From: Sphingomonadaceae bacterium
Lineage (GTDB): Bacteria > Pseudomonadota > Alphaproteobacteria > Sphingomonadales > Sphingomonadaceae
Assembly: GCA_947463325.1 (NCBI GenBank)
Contig: CANHQT010000026.1
Location: 1 to 33,312, forward strand
Reading direction: 5' to 3'
DNA length: 33,312 nt
In this document: positions 11,098 through 19,929 of the stretch, one piece after another
How the letters are laid out: the number at the start of each line of letters is the position of its first letter
Position numbering within the stretch: position 1 is the stretch's first letter
Position numbers and translations under genes: made by a program
Notes under the pieces: generated by a model
Databases searched by the model: none
The model's input: only the letters and a program-made list of their open reading frames with translations
Told to the model about the DNA's origin: nothing

Positions 11098-12456
11098 ATG
11101 TCGATCCGTTCCCATCAGTCGATTGCCTTTTCGGACGTTCCGCCGATCCCGGTTTTGGACAAGGTGGATGCCTTTGATTCCGAAGGCGTGCTGACCAGCC
11201 GGTGCCGCCGTGTTGCGGAGATTTTCAAGGGGCATGAGGATCGTCTGATCCGCGCCTATTGGGAAACGCACAACCGGCGCAGCCCTGCCCACGCCCGCAT
11301 CACGGGGGAGGCGATGGAAAAGATGATCGAGAGCGGGCATGCCTATGTTCATGCCAAGTTCGGCGCGCCGCGGGAGCAGGAATGGGCAACAATCTGCTGT
11401 CTCTACGCCTGGCGCGCGGTGACGAGCGGGGTGAGCCTGGGCACGGTCATCGCCTGCCTGACGGCATCGAATGAGGCAGGCATCAAACTCGCGATCGAGG
11501 CATGCCGCGACAAGCCCGAAGAACTGGCTGACATTCTCGATACACTGATGCGCATGTCCTCTTTCGAGGTCGATATCCTCCACAGCTACAAGCAAAAACT
11601 CGATGCCTACATCATGCGCCGCGAGCGGGTGGAGCTGGCGACCCAATTTGAAACGACCATCGCGCAGGACATGCTGAGCGCATCGGCCGTTGGTGCGCAG
11701 CTGGGCGGGCAGACCAGCACTGTCGCGACTGCCGCGCGCGGTATGTTGGGCAAGGCATCCGAAGTCGCTGCTGCTGCCGAACAATCGGCGCTCGCCATGC
11801 GCGAAGCGGCGCGCACCGCCGCTGGCCTGATCCGCGCCATCGATACGACGCGGCAGGAAGTGGAAAATGCCGCGACCATCGCCGACCGGGCATCGGAACA
11901 GGCGAGCGAGGCGCTGGATATCTCGCTGGCTTTGTCGGGCCATGCAGAGACCATTGAATCGATCCTCGGCCTGATCCGCGATGTTGCCGGACAGACCAAC
12001 CTGCTCGCGCTCAATGCCACTATTGAGGCTGCGCGTGCGGGTGATGCCGGGCGCGGCTTTGCCGTGGTGGCGCAGGAGGTGAAGAGCCTCGCCAATCAGA
12101 CCGCCCGCGCGACCGATGACATCGCGGCAAAGATCGCCGCGATCCAGACCGCGACCCGCACCACGGTGACCGCCAACAGCTCGATCCGTGAGACGGTCGA
12201 GGACATGAAGGCCTTTGCCGGGCGCGTCCGCGATTCGATGGACGCACAGGCGCGCACCGTCACAACCATCACCGCTGCCGTCGATGAAACCGCGCTCGCG
12301 GCTGACTCAATGTCGGGCACCATCGCCGCGATCCGTGAGGATACGGACAAGGTGGTGAGCGAGATCGGCACGCTCGAAAGCGGCTTTGCCAGCATCAATG
12401 ACAGTTTTTCTGCCCTGAAACAGTCGGCGAGCGAGTTTACGCGCAAAGTGGCGTAA
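11098..12456 (+). CDS. Soluble methyl-accepting chemotaxis-type protein with globin-like sensor
   Basis: The C-terminal half (about residues 180-452) is an MCP signalling coiled coil. It includes the hairpin tip '[29 protein letters not shown]' at 297-325, which contacts CheA and CheW. No transmembrane segment is visible, so the protein should be cytoplasmic. Residues 30-175 are all-helical. '[14 protein letters not shown]' resembles the F-helix region of globin-coupled sensors, and His85 is a candidate proximal haem ligand. This suggests oxygen or redox sensing, as in HemAT proteins, but haem binding is inferred. ATG 11098 is chosen (AGAGG upstream); the longer frame from 10930 adds unconserved residues. 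No che genes are nearby. Confidence 0.8.
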   Translation: MSIRSHQSIAFSDVPPIPVLDKVDAFDSEGVLTSRCRRVAEIFKGHEDRLIRAYWETHNRRSPAHARITGEAMEKMIESGHAYVHAKFGAPREQEWATICCLYAWRAVTSGVSLGTVIACLTASNEAGIKLAIEACRDKPEELADILDTLMRMSSFEVDILHSYKQKLDAYIMRRERVELATQFETTIAQDMLSASAVGAQLGGQTSTVATAARGMLGKASEVAAAAEQSALAMREAARTAAGLIRAIDTTRQEVENAATIADRASEQASEALDISLALSGHAETIESILGLIRDVAGQTNLLALNATIEAARAGDAGRGFAVVAQEVKSLANQTARATDDIAAKIAAIQTATRTTVTANSSIRETVEDMKAFAGRVRDSMDAQARTVTTITAAVDETALAADSMSGTIAAIREDTDKVVSEIGTLESGFASINDSFSALKQSASEFTRKVA

Positions 12457-12508
12457 GGGTCTGTATTGGCAGTTTTGCCGGACGGGTGATTGCCGCTAAG
12501 ACGGCGTC

Positions 12509-13198
12509 ATGACCCATATTCTCCTGACCGGCGCGAGCCGCGGTATCGGCGCGGCAATCGCCGCTGCATTTTCCACGCCGGACGTGCGGCTTGTGGCGCT
12601 GTCGAGCAAGGACGGCGACCTTGCCGATGATGAAACGCCGGCTCGTCTGTGGGATAATGCGCTCGCGCGGCTCGACGGGCGGATTGATGTGCTCGTCAAC
12701 AATGCCGGCGTGTTCGAAGCCAACCCGATCGACGCTGACGATGACGCCTGGCTGGCGGGCTGGGAACGCACCATGCGCATTAACCTGACCGCGAGTGCAG
12801 ACCTCTGCCGCCGCGCTGTGCTGCACTGGCAGGAACGGGGCAGCAGCGGACGCATCGTCAACATTGCCAGCCGCGCGGCCTATCGTGGCGACAGCCCGGC
12901 GCACTGGCATTATGCCGCGTCAAAGGCCGGCATGGTGGCAATGACCAAGACCATCGCCCGCGGCTATGCCAAGGATGGCATCCTCGCCTTCGCCATCTGC
13001 CCCGGCTTCACCATGACCGGCATGGCTGACGATTATCTTGCGAGCCGTGGCGGCGACAAGTTGTTGGCGGATATCCCCTTGGGCCGCGTGGCGATGCCGG
13101 AAGAGATTGCGGAAATGGCCCGCTGGTGCGCGCTCGATGCGCCGTCGTCGATGACCGGCGCGGTGCTCGATGCCAATGGGGCAAGCTATGTCCGCTAA
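12509..13198 (+). CDS. Short-chain dehydrogenase/reductase (SDR), substrate unknown
   Basis: The 229-residue protein is a classical SDR oxidoreductase. The cofactor motif TGASRGIG is at residues 7-14, NNAG at 64-67, and the catalytic set Ser121, Tyr135 and Lys139 (Y-AAS-K). 'CPGFTMTGMADDY' and a C-terminal 'MTGAVLDANGASYVR' are also typical. The region after the glycine motif gives no clear NADP-specific Arg, so cofactor preference is open. The substrate cannot be named. Its last 11 bases overlap the start of the metallo-beta-lactamase gene, so the two are probably cotranslated, but no shared pathway is obvious. Confidence 0.88.
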   Translation: MTHILLTGASRGIGAAIAAAFSTPDVRLVALSSKDGDLADDETPARLWDNALARLDGRIDVLVNNAGVFEANPIDADDDAWLAGWERTMRINLTASADLCRRAVLHWQERGSSGRIVNIASRAAYRGDSPAHWHYAASKAGMVAMTKTIARGYAKDGILAFAICPGFTMTGMADDYLASRGGDKLLADIPLGRVAMPEEIAEMARWCALDAPSSMTGAVLDANGASYVR

Positions 13199-14090
13199 AG
13201 GGTTTGGCGGCGCGCTGCTTTTGGCTCTCACCGGCTGTGCGCCGATGGCCGATCCCATTCCGATGTCGCATGTGCGCACCGAAGGCGGGGTGCTGGCCCG
13301 TGCCTGCGAAGGGCGCGACGGGTGGGCCGATGCGGCACCGCCGGCAGGGATATTCGGCAACACTTATTATGTCGGCACCTGCGGCATCGCGGTGCTGCTG
13401 GTCACCTCGCCGCAGGGCCATGTGCTGATTGACGGCGCGACGGAGGATGCGGTCCCGTCGATCCTCGCCAATATCCGCGCGCTGGGTTTCGATCCGCGCG
13501 ACGTCAGACTGATCATCGGCAGCCATGAGCATATCGACCATATGGGCGGCTTTGCCGCGCTCAAGGCCGCGACCGGAGCCGAAGTGCGCGTCTCCCAAGC
13601 GGCCCGGCCGGTGATTGAGAGCGGCCAGAGCGCAGCGGATGATCCGCAGTTCGGCCTTTTGCCGTCGATGACCCCGGTATCGGTCGCAGGAACCCTCACC
13701 GATGGAGAGGTGGTGGAGGTCGGGCCGCTGCGCCTGACCGTCCATGCCACCCCCGGCCACACCAATGGCGGAACCAGCTGGACCTGGCGCAGTTGCGAAG
13801 GGCCGAATTGCGCGACCTTCGCGTTTGTCGACAGCATGACCGCTGTATCGCGGGACGATTATCGCTTTACCGACCATCCGGAACGCGTTGCGCCGTTCCG
13901 TGCCACTTTTGATCGTGTGCGGCGGATGCCTTGCGACATTCTCGTCACGCCCCACCCCGGCTTTTCAAGCCTGTTCGAGCGACTGGCGGGGAGGGAACCG
14001 TTGATTGATCGCGACGCCTGCCGCCGGCTCGTTCGTGGGATGAGCGAACGGCTTGATGCGCGGCTGGCGCGCGAGGGAGCATTACAATGA
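13188..14090 (+). CDS. bla: Subclass B3 metallo-beta-lactamase, predicted lipoprotein
   Basis: B3 enzymes hydrolyse beta-lactams, including carbapenems, with two zinc ions in the periplasm. All B3 ligands are visible in this 300-residue protein: His113, His115, Asp117 and His118 in SHEHIDH, His191 in TPGHT, and His256 in TPHPG. 'DDPQFG', 'FVDSMTA' and 'PCDILVTPHPGFS' match the subclass, as does the cysteine pair Cys203/Cys208. The N-terminus reads as a lipoprotein signal with LTGC (Cys17), so it may be tethered rather than free. The start at 13188 overlaps the SDR stop. The stop overlaps prmA (ATGA). Composition matches the chromosome, so it looks intrinsic. Activity against drugs is inferred. 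Confidence 0.9.
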   Translation: MSAKGFGGALLLALTGCAPMADPIPMSHVRTEGGVLARACEGRDGWADAAPPAGIFGNTYYVGTCGIAVLLVTSPQGHVLIDGATEDAVPSILANIRALGFDPRDVRLIIGSHEHIDHMGGFAALKAATGAEVRVSQAARPVIESGQSAADDPQFGLLPSMTPVSVAGTLTDGEVVEVGPLRLTVHATPGHTNGGTSWTWRSCEGPNCATFAFVDSMTAVSRDDYRFTDHPERVAPFRATFDRVRRMPCDILVTPHPGFSSLFERLAGREPLIDRDACRRLVRGMSERLDARLAREGALQ

Positions 14091-15061
14091 CCGGCTGGAT
14101 CGCATCATTCCCTGCCACCCGCGCCAGCGCGGAGATGCTGACGGGCGAGCCGCCGGAACTGGCGGTGGTGGAGCCTGCGCCGGTGATCGTTGCGTCGGAG
14201 GAAGATGAGGCGGCCGACCGCTGGCGGATCGACGCTTATTTCGAGGATAAGCCGCCGCGCTCGGCACTGGTCGCCATAGGGCGTCTGCTCGGTGTCGGCG
14301 CCGCGAAAATGCCCTCGGCCAAGCCATTGCCCCCGCAAGACTGGGTGACGATGAGTCAGGCGGGACTGGAGCCGGTGCGCGCCGGGCGTTTCCACGTGCA
14401 TACCGCCAGCGATGCGCCCGATGATCGGCCCGGCATCGTTAACTTCCGTATCGATGCAGGTCAGGCATTCGGCACCGGCCATCATGACACGACGGCGGGG
14501 TGCCTCGCTGCGATCGATGCGCTGCATCGCGGCGGGCGCAGGTTCCGCAACATTGCCGACATTGGCACGGGCACCGGCCTGCTCGCCTTTGCCGCGCTGC
14601 ACCTGTGGCCGCGCGCGCATGCCATCGCCAGCGATATTGATCCGGTCAGCGTCCGCGTGACGGCAGAGAATGCCGCGGTGAACGGGGTGGCGCTGGGCGG
14701 GAACAGCGGCGAACTCGCGCTGGTCGTCGCAGATGGCACGAGAGCCGCGCTGATCGAAGCGCGCGCGCCTTATGATCTGGTCATCGCCAATATCCTTGCC
14801 GGGCCGCTGATTGCGCTCGCGCCCGCACTGGCGGCGATCACGGCCGAGGGCGGCACGCTGATCCTCGCCGGTCTGTTAGACCGGCAAAGGGATGCAGTGG
14901 TGGCGGCCTACCGGCGGGCGGGGTTCCGGCTTGATGACGGGAATCCGGACGCCGAATGGCCTGTGCTGCGCATGACTATGCGTGCGCGCCATGGCTGGCG
15001 CCGGCCGATGCGCGCAAGCGGCAGTGCAGGCCAGCCGCCGGGCGATTTCGGCAGCTGGTGA
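14087..15061 (+). CDS. prmA: Ribosomal protein L11 methyltransferase PrmA
   Basis: PrmA trimethylates ribosomal protein L11 with S-adenosylmethionine. The 324-residue protein has a divergent N-terminal substrate-recognition domain and the hallmark 'FGTGHHDTT'. The SAM motif I 'DIGTGTGLLAFAALHLWP' follows, with the acidic 'ASDIDPVSV' that binds the ribose. 'VIANILAGPL' and 'LILAGLLDRQ' are the usual later motifs. E. coli PrmA has 293 residues; the extra length here is mainly a C-terminal tail rich in Arg, Gly and Pro after residue 300. The start forms an ATGA overlap with the beta-lactamase stop. The convergent phhA begins only nine bases after the stop. Confidence 0.93.
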   Translation: MTGWIASFPATRASAEMLTGEPPELAVVEPAPVIVASEEDEAADRWRIDAYFEDKPPRSALVAIGRLLGVGAAKMPSAKPLPPQDWVTMSQAGLEPVRAGRFHVHTASDAPDDRPGIVNFRIDAGQAFGTGHHDTTAGCLAAIDALHRGGRRFRNIADIGTGTGLLAFAALHLWPRAHAIASDIDPVSVRVTAENAAVNGVALGGNSGELALVVADGTRAALIEARAPYDLVIANILAGPLIALAPALAAITAEGGTLILAGLLDRQRDAVVAAYRRAGFRLDDGNPDAEWPVLRMTMRARHGWRRPMRASGSAGQPPGDFGSW

Positions 15062-15070
15062 GCGGTTGGA

Positions 15071-15952
15071 TCAGCCTGCGCTCGCCTTGGCCAGCGCGTA
15101 GGCCTGTGTGCCGCGGGTAATCACCTCGTCGTCGGCCAGGATCTCCGCGATGGCGATGTCGGGCAGCGTCTCTAGCCGGTTATAGAGCGGGGCAAAGTCG
15201 GTATCGACGGTGGTGCGCAGCAATTGCTCATAACTGTCGATGACGAAATAATTCTGCTGGTAATCGTCGATCCGGTATTCGGTGCGCATGATGCGCTCCA
15301 GATCGAAGCCGATGCGGTTGGGGCTGGCGTCATCGAGCGCGAAGATGCTTTCCCCATAGGAGGAGACGATGCCCGCGCCATAGATGCGCAAGGCCCCGTT
15401 TTCGCGCACCAGACCGAATTCGACCGTGTACCAATAGAGCCGCGCCAGCTTGTGCAGCGCGCTGAAGCCGAGGCTGCGCAATCCCCCCTTGCCATAGGCC
15501 TGCATATAATCGGCGAACACCGGATCGGCGAGCATTGGGACATGACCGAACACGTCATGAAAGACGTCCGGTTCCTGCAGATAATCGAGCTGATCGGCAC
15601 GCCGGATGAAATTGCCGGAGACAAAGCGGCGGTTGGCGAGATGGTCAAAGAAGACATCGTCGGGCACGAGGCCGGGTACGGCCACAACCTGCCAGCCGGT
15701 CGCAGCCATCAGCCGTTCGTTCAGCGCCGCAAAATCGGGGATACCCGGCCGGTCGAGCCGCAGCACATCGAGCCCGCGCAGGAAAGCATCCGATGCGCGC
15801 CCCGGCAGCATGGCGGATTGGCGCGCGAACAGCGTGTCCCATACACCATGTTCCTCCGCACTGAATCGCTCCCACTGTTGCGGGATCGTCCAGTCCTCCG
15901 CCGCTTCCGGCGGGCGGCTGGTGTGGACATGAGATTCATAGGCGTCTGGCAT
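15071..15952 (-). CDS. phhA: Phenylalanine 4-monooxygenase
   Basis: The enzyme hydroxylates L-phenylalanine to L-tyrosine with O2, a pterin cofactor and non-haem iron, opening aromatic amino-acid breakdown. The iron triad is clear: His132 and His137 in 'FHDVFGHVPML' and Glu178 in 'YWYTVEFGL'. Other family elements include 'GYLQEPD'-like 'LDYLQEPDVFHD' and 'YGAGIVSSYGES'. At 293 residues it matches bacterial enzymes, which lack the animal regulatory domain. A ribosome site GAAGGA lies six bases before the ATG. A palindrome 33-50 bases upstream overlaps a possible promoter. No pterin carbinolamine dehydratase or homogentisate genes are beside it. Confidence 0.94.
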   Translation of the reverse strand: MPDAYESHVHTSRPPEAAEDWTIPQQWERFSAEEHGVWDTLFARQSAMLPGRASDAFLRGLDVLRLDRPGIPDFAALNERLMAATGWQVVAVPGLVPDDVFFDHLANRRFVSGNFIRRADQLDYLQEPDVFHDVFGHVPMLADPVFADYMQAYGKGGLRSLGFSALHKLARLYWYTVEFGLVRENGALRIYGAGIVSSYGESIFALDDASPNRIGFDLERIMRTEYRIDDYQQNYFVIDSYEQLLRTTVDTDFAPLYNRLETLPDIAIAEILADDEVITRGTQAYALAKASAG

Positions 15953-15984
15953 GGCGCGTCCTTCGCGCCTCTATAGTGCCAATG

Positions 15985-16002
15985 TGGTTGCAACAGCAAC
16001 CA
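15985..16002 (-). promoter_or_regulatory. GGTTGC palindrome and possible promoter before phhA
   Basis: TGGTTGC (15985-15991) and GCAACCA (15996-16002) form a perfect 7-base inverted repeat with a 4-base centre. On the minus strand a possible -35 (TTGCTG, 15994-15999) sits inside it, and TATAGA (15970-15975) lies 18 bases further as a possible -10. That would place the start of transcription very near the ribosome site, so the promoter reading is weak. The repeat itself is certain and matches one before sdhC. Confidence 0.4.
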
Positions 16003-16012
16003 ATGGCGGGCT

Positions 16013-17734
16013 CTACCGCGTCTCGCGCGCCTCGCCCGGCATCAGCGGGGCGGCATCCTGGCTTGGGCGTTCGGGCGCGCGGTCACGCACCCATGCCGGT
16101 CGCCCGCCAACCCATGTTTCGCTGACCCGTGCGGCGCGCAAGGCGGCGGGGGAAGCGAGCAGGGGATCGACATCGACGAGGATGAAGTCCGCGCGCATGC
16201 CCGGCGTCAGTGTGCCGATACGGTCTTCTGCAAAGCCGGCATGGGCGGCGCTGCGCGTGAACCCGTCGAGCGCGGCTTGGCGGTTGACCGCTTCCTCGGG
16301 CCGCCATCCGCCAAACGGCTCGCCGTCTGCGTCCATCCGGGTAAATGCGGTAACCAGCCCGGCGAAGGGGTCAGGGCTTTCGACCGGAAAATCGCTGCCA
16401 AAGGCCAGTCTGGCCCCGGTGCCGGCGATGCTGGCCCACGCATAGGCCCCGCCGAGCCTGTCCGGGCCCAGCCGCGCTTCGGCCATCAACCGGTCGCTGG
16501 TCTGGTGAACTGGCTGCATGCTGGCGATGATACCGTGGCGGCCGAATGCGGCGATGTCGGGCAGGTCGACCACCTGTGCATGTTCGATCCGCCAGCGCCG
16601 GTCGCCGCCAAAGCTCGCCGCGACATCATCAATCGCTGAAAGCAGTTCTGCATTGGCCGCATCGCCGATGGCATGCGCCGCGACCTGGAACCCGTCCATG
16701 GCCGCTCGCACCATCCGGTTGCGGAGCTGCGATTCCGTGAGCAGCGGGAGGCCGCGTTCGCGCGGCGCATCGGCATAGGGCAGCTTGAGCCATGCCCCGC
16801 GTGAACCCAGCGCACCATCGAGGTACAGCTTCACCCCGATCATGCGCAGCCGGTCTTCGTAAAGCCATGGTGTCGGCCCGCCGCCTGCGATCAGCGCCAT
16901 CGCCTCAACGCCCGCGGCATAGCTGATGATGCGGACATTCAATGTCCCGGCATCGCCCGCGCGGCGGAACGCCTGCCAATCCTCCAGGGTCGAACCCATG
17001 TCCGCGACGGTGGTGATGCCGAAACTGAGCAGCCGTTCCTGCGCGAGCATCAGCGCCCGGTCCCGGTCGCGCGCCAGCGGAGCAGGGCGGTGCCGGTCGA
17101 TCAGCTCCATCGCGGCGTCGACGAACACGCCCGACGGTCGGCCCGCGGAGACCTCTATCCGCCCGCCAGCGGGGGATCGGGTGGCCGGGGTGATGCCTGC
17201 GACCTGCATTGCCCGGCTGTTGGCCCAGCCGGCATGGCCATCGACCCGTTCCAGCCAGATCGGCTTGTCGATGCCGAGGCTGTCGAGATCGGCAGCGGTC
17301 GGGAATCGGCCGAGGCCCCAGACTTCCTGGTTCCAGCCGCGCCCCATGATCCAGGGAAGGTCGGGGTTGGCCGCGGCATAGGCGCGGATCGCCTCTTGCG
17401 CCTCGGCAAGGCTGCGCGTGGACGAAAGGTCGAGCAGCATGGCGCCAAAGCCCAACCCCATGACATGGCCATGCGCGTCGATCAGGCCCGGCATCAGCAC
17501 TTGGCCCCCGCCGTCCTTGATGAAATCCGGACGTTCCGGCCGTTCATCCCCGCGCCGCAGCAACCGCGTCACGCGGCCCTCGTCATCGATGACCAGACCC
17601 GTGAAGCGCAGCACCCGCCCGTCGGCGTCGAGCGTCAGCCCGTCGACATTGTCGACCAGCGTGTCGGCATGCGCAGGGGCAATGGGGGCGAGGAGAAGGG
17701 CGAGGGCGGCAGCAACAGCTTTGGGAAAGGTCAC
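16013..17734 (-). CDS. Exported YtcJ-like amidohydrolase
   Basis: This is a member of the amidohydrolase superfamily, YtcJ/AepA-like branch; substrates are rarely known and are often N-acyl or amide compounds. The 573-residue precursor begins with a Sec signal peptide that probably ends after AHA (residue 23), so the enzyme acts outside the cytoplasm. Metal-site elements include 'PGLIDAHGH' (His88, His90), 'KLYLDGALGSRGAW', 'AAHAIGDAAN', 'RIEHAQVV' and 'FGSDFPVESPDP'. The start is GTG in a GTGA overlap with the upstream dehydrogenase, so the pair is translationally coupled. Nothing in the sequence fixes the substrate. Confidence 0.85.
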   Translation of the reverse strand: MTFPKAVAAALALLLAPIAPAHADTLVDNVDGLTLDADGRVLRFTGLVIDDEGRVTRLLRRGDERPERPDFIKDGGGQVLMPGLIDAHGHVMGLGFGAMLLDLSSTRSLAEAQEAIRAYAAANPDLPWIMGRGWNQEVWGLGRFPTAADLDSLGIDKPIWLERVDGHAGWANSRAMQVAGITPATRSPAGGRIEVSAGRPSGVFVDAAMELIDRHRPAPLARDRDRALMLAQERLLSFGITTVADMGSTLEDWQAFRRAGDAGTLNVRIISYAAGVEAMALIAGGGPTPWLYEDRLRMIGVKLYLDGALGSRGAWLKLPYADAPRERGLPLLTESQLRNRMVRAAMDGFQVAAHAIGDAANAELLSAIDDVAASFGGDRRWRIEHAQVVDLPDIAAFGRHGIIASMQPVHQTSDRLMAEARLGPDRLGGAYAWASIAGTGARLAFGSDFPVESPDPFAGLVTAFTRMDADGEPFGGWRPEEAVNRQAALDGFTRSAAHAGFAEDRIGTLTPGMRADFILVDVDPLLASPAALRAARVSETWVGGRPAWVRDRAPERPSQDAAPLMPGEARETR

Positions 17735-18597
17735 TTCGGCAATCTCCGCACCAGCGCGCTCGTATCCTGCCGGCCGGCGCCCATCGCCTGAATCTCTGCG
17801 CAGAACTGGTCGATCATCGCTGCTACGGGGAGGCTCGCGCCATTGGCACGGGCTTCTTCGATGGCAAGGCCGACGTCCTTCCGCATCCAGTCGACCGGAA
17901 AGCCGCCTTCAAAATCGTCGCGCGCCATGGCGTGCCAGTGGTTGTCCATCTGCCAGCTTGCCGCTGCGCCGCCGGAGATCGCTTCATAGACCTTGTCGGT
18001 GTCGAGCCGCGCCGACTGGGCAAAGCGCAATGCTTCGGCCACGCCTTCGACCACAGCGGCGAGCGCGATCTGGTTGGCCATCTTCGCGGTCTGGCCCGTG
18101 CCTGCCCCACCGATATGGACGATGCGGCGCGAATAGGCCTGCATGATCGGGGTGGCTTCTTCCACAGCGCGTTTGCGGCCTCCGCACATGATGGTCAGCG
18201 TGCCGGTTTCGGCGCCGGGCTGGCTTCCCGTCACTGGCGCGTCGACCACGAGCAGACCGCGCGAATCCCCTTCGACCGACAATTGCCGGGCAAGGCGGGC
18301 GGATATGGTGCTGTGGTCGATGAACAGCGCGCCCTTGGGCATGGACCGGAAGGCGCCGTCACGCCCCAGCGTTACCTGCGCCACATCATCATCGGTGCCG
18401 ACACAGGTGATGACGGCATCCGCACCCTCTGCCGCTTCCTGCGGGTGGGCGGAAAATCGTCCGCCATAAGCCTCGACCCAGGCATGTGCCTTGGCGGGGG
18501 TACGGTTGACGACGGTGAGTTCGTGGCCGGCGGCAGCGAGATGACGCGCCATTGGCGCCCCCATGATGCCCAGCCCGATGAAAGCGATCCTTGCCAT
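17731..18597 (-). CDS. NAD(P)-dependent beta-hydroxyacid dehydrogenase (3-hydroxyisobutyrate dehydrogenase family)
   Basis: The 288-residue protein belongs to the family that oxidises 3-hydroxyisobutyrate, tartronate semialdehyde or similar beta-hydroxyacids. The start carries the signature 'FIGLGIMGAPMARHL' with the GxGxxG cofactor loop at residues 8-13. 'DAPVTGSQPGAETGTL' (119-134) is the substrate-binding motif. The catalytic Lys172 lies in 'GQTAKMANQ'. 'VNRTPAKA' after the second strand suggests NADP preference (Arg/Thr after Asn). The exact substrate is uncertain, so I give no symbol. It is the first gene of a two-gene unit with the amidohydrolase and is divergent from ilvA across 57 bases. 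Confidence 0.88.
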   Translation of the reverse strand: MARIAFIGLGIMGAPMARHLAAAGHELTVVNRTPAKAHAWVEAYGGRFSAHPQEAAEGADAVITCVGTDDDVAQVTLGRDGAFRSMPKGALFIDHSTISARLARQLSVEGDSRGLLVVDAPVTGSQPGAETGTLTIMCGGRKRAVEEATPIMQAYSRRIVHIGGAGTGQTAKMANQIALAAVVEGVAEALRFAQSARLDTDKVYEAISGGAAASWQMDNHWHAMARDDFEGGFPVDWMRKDVGLAIEEARANGASLPVAAMIDQFCAEIQAMGAGRQDTSALVRRLPK

Positions 18598-18654
18598 GGC
18601 CCAAGACTAGAGGCGGTTTGCGCCTTGCGCCAGATGGGTTAGGAGGGAAGGGAC

Positions 18655-19929
18655 ATGACCGCATCTGCAAGCCCCGCCGCCGAAGCCGCTGCTGCTGACG
18701 TGCAGCCGCCTCCCTCTCCGTTGCTGACGCTGGCGGATATCCGCGCCGCGCATGACCGGATTGCCGATGCCATCATTCGCACGCCGACGACCATCAGCCG
18801 CACACTCTCCAACATGGTCGGCGCGAACGTCTATCTGAAGTTTGAAAACCTCCAGTTCACCGCCGCTTACAAGGAACGTGGCGCGCTCAACACCCTGCTG
18901 CTGATGGATGAGGCACAGCGCGCCCGCGGCGTTATCGCCGCAAGTGCGGGCAATCATGCGCAAGGCTTGGCCTATCATGGCGCGCGGCTCGGCGTGCCGG
19001 TGACGATCGTGATGCCCAAGCATACGCCGATCGTGAAAGTGTACCAGACGCAGAGCCATGGCGCGGAAATCGTGCTGCATGGCGAAAAATATGACGATGC
19101 CTATGCCTATGCGCGCGAACTGGAAAAGGAACGGGGCCTCACCTTCGTCCATCCATTTGATGATCCGCGCATCGCAGCGGGGCAGGGCACAGTCGCGCTC
19201 GAAATGCTGGAAGACCAGCCGGATATTGATACGCTGATCGTGCCGATCGGCGGCGGCGGGCTGTTGTCAGGCATGGGAACGGCGGCACGGGCGATCAAGC
19301 CGGATATCCGCCTCGTTGGCGTGCAGGCCGAACTCTATCCGTCGATGTATGCGCGGCTCAACCATGTCGATATGCCCTGCGAAGGCGATACGCTGGCCGA
19401 AGGGATAGCGGTCAAGGAACCCGGCGTGTTCACCAGTCAGGTCGTTGCCAAGCTGGTCGACGATATCCTGCTGGTCGCCGAACGCCACCTTGAACGCGCG
19501 GTTTCGCTGTTGCTCCAGATCGAAAAGACGGTGGTCGAAGGCGCGGGCGCTGCGGGCTTTGCCGCGCTGCTGGCGCATGGGGAACGGTTCAAGGGGCGCA
19601 ATGTCGGTCTGGTGCTGTGCGGGGGCAACATCGACACGCGCCTGCTCGCCAATGTGCTGCTGCGGGACCTTGCCCGGTCGGGTCGTCTCGCCCGTCTGCG
19701 CATCCGGTTGCAGGACCGTCCCGGCGCGCTGTTCAACGTCATGCGCGTGTTCAACGATCATCAGGTGAATATCGTTGAGATTTATCACCAACGCATCTTT
19801 ACCACGCTGCCCGCAAAGGGCCTGATCACCGACATCGAGTGCGAGACGCGTGATCGCGAGCATCTCGATACGCTGGTCGGCGCCTTGAGACAGGCCGGTT
19901 ATCAGGTGACTCTCGTCGAACTCGCCTGA
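18655..19929 (+). CDS. ilvA: Threonine ammonia-lyase (threonine dehydratase) with ACT domain
   Basis: The enzyme deaminates L-threonine to 2-oxobutanoate with PLP, feeding isoleucine synthesis or threonine breakdown. The 424-residue protein has a fold-type II PLP core: Lys73 in 'TAAYKERGA' (many relatives have SFK at this place), 'ASAGNHAQG' and the phosphate-binding 'GGGGLLSGMG'. The C-terminus (about 345-424) is one ACT domain, 'LRIRLQDRPGALFNVM', implying allosteric control by an amino acid. This single-ACT form lies between short catabolic TdcB and long biosynthetic IlvA, so the role could be either. A strong ribosome site (AGGAGGGAAGG) precedes ATG 18655. Confidence 0.9.
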   Translation: MTASASPAAEAAAADVQPPPSPLLTLADIRAAHDRIADAIIRTPTTISRTLSNMVGANVYLKFENLQFTAAYKERGALNTLLLMDEAQRARGVIAASAGNHAQGLAYHGARLGVPVTIVMPKHTPIVKVYQTQSHGAEIVLHGEKYDDAYAYARELEKERGLTFVHPFDDPRIAAGQGTVALEMLEDQPDIDTLIVPIGGGGLLSGMGTAARAIKPDIRLVGVQAELYPSMYARLNHVDMPCEGDTLAEGIAVKEPGVFTSQVVAKLVDDILLVAERHLERAVSLLLQIEKTVVEGAGAAGFAALLAHGERFKGRNVGLVLCGGNIDTRLLANVLLRDLARSGRLARLRIRLQDRPGALFNVMRVFNDHQVNIVEIYHQRIFTTLPAKGLITDIECETRDREHLDTLVGALRQAGYQVTLVELA

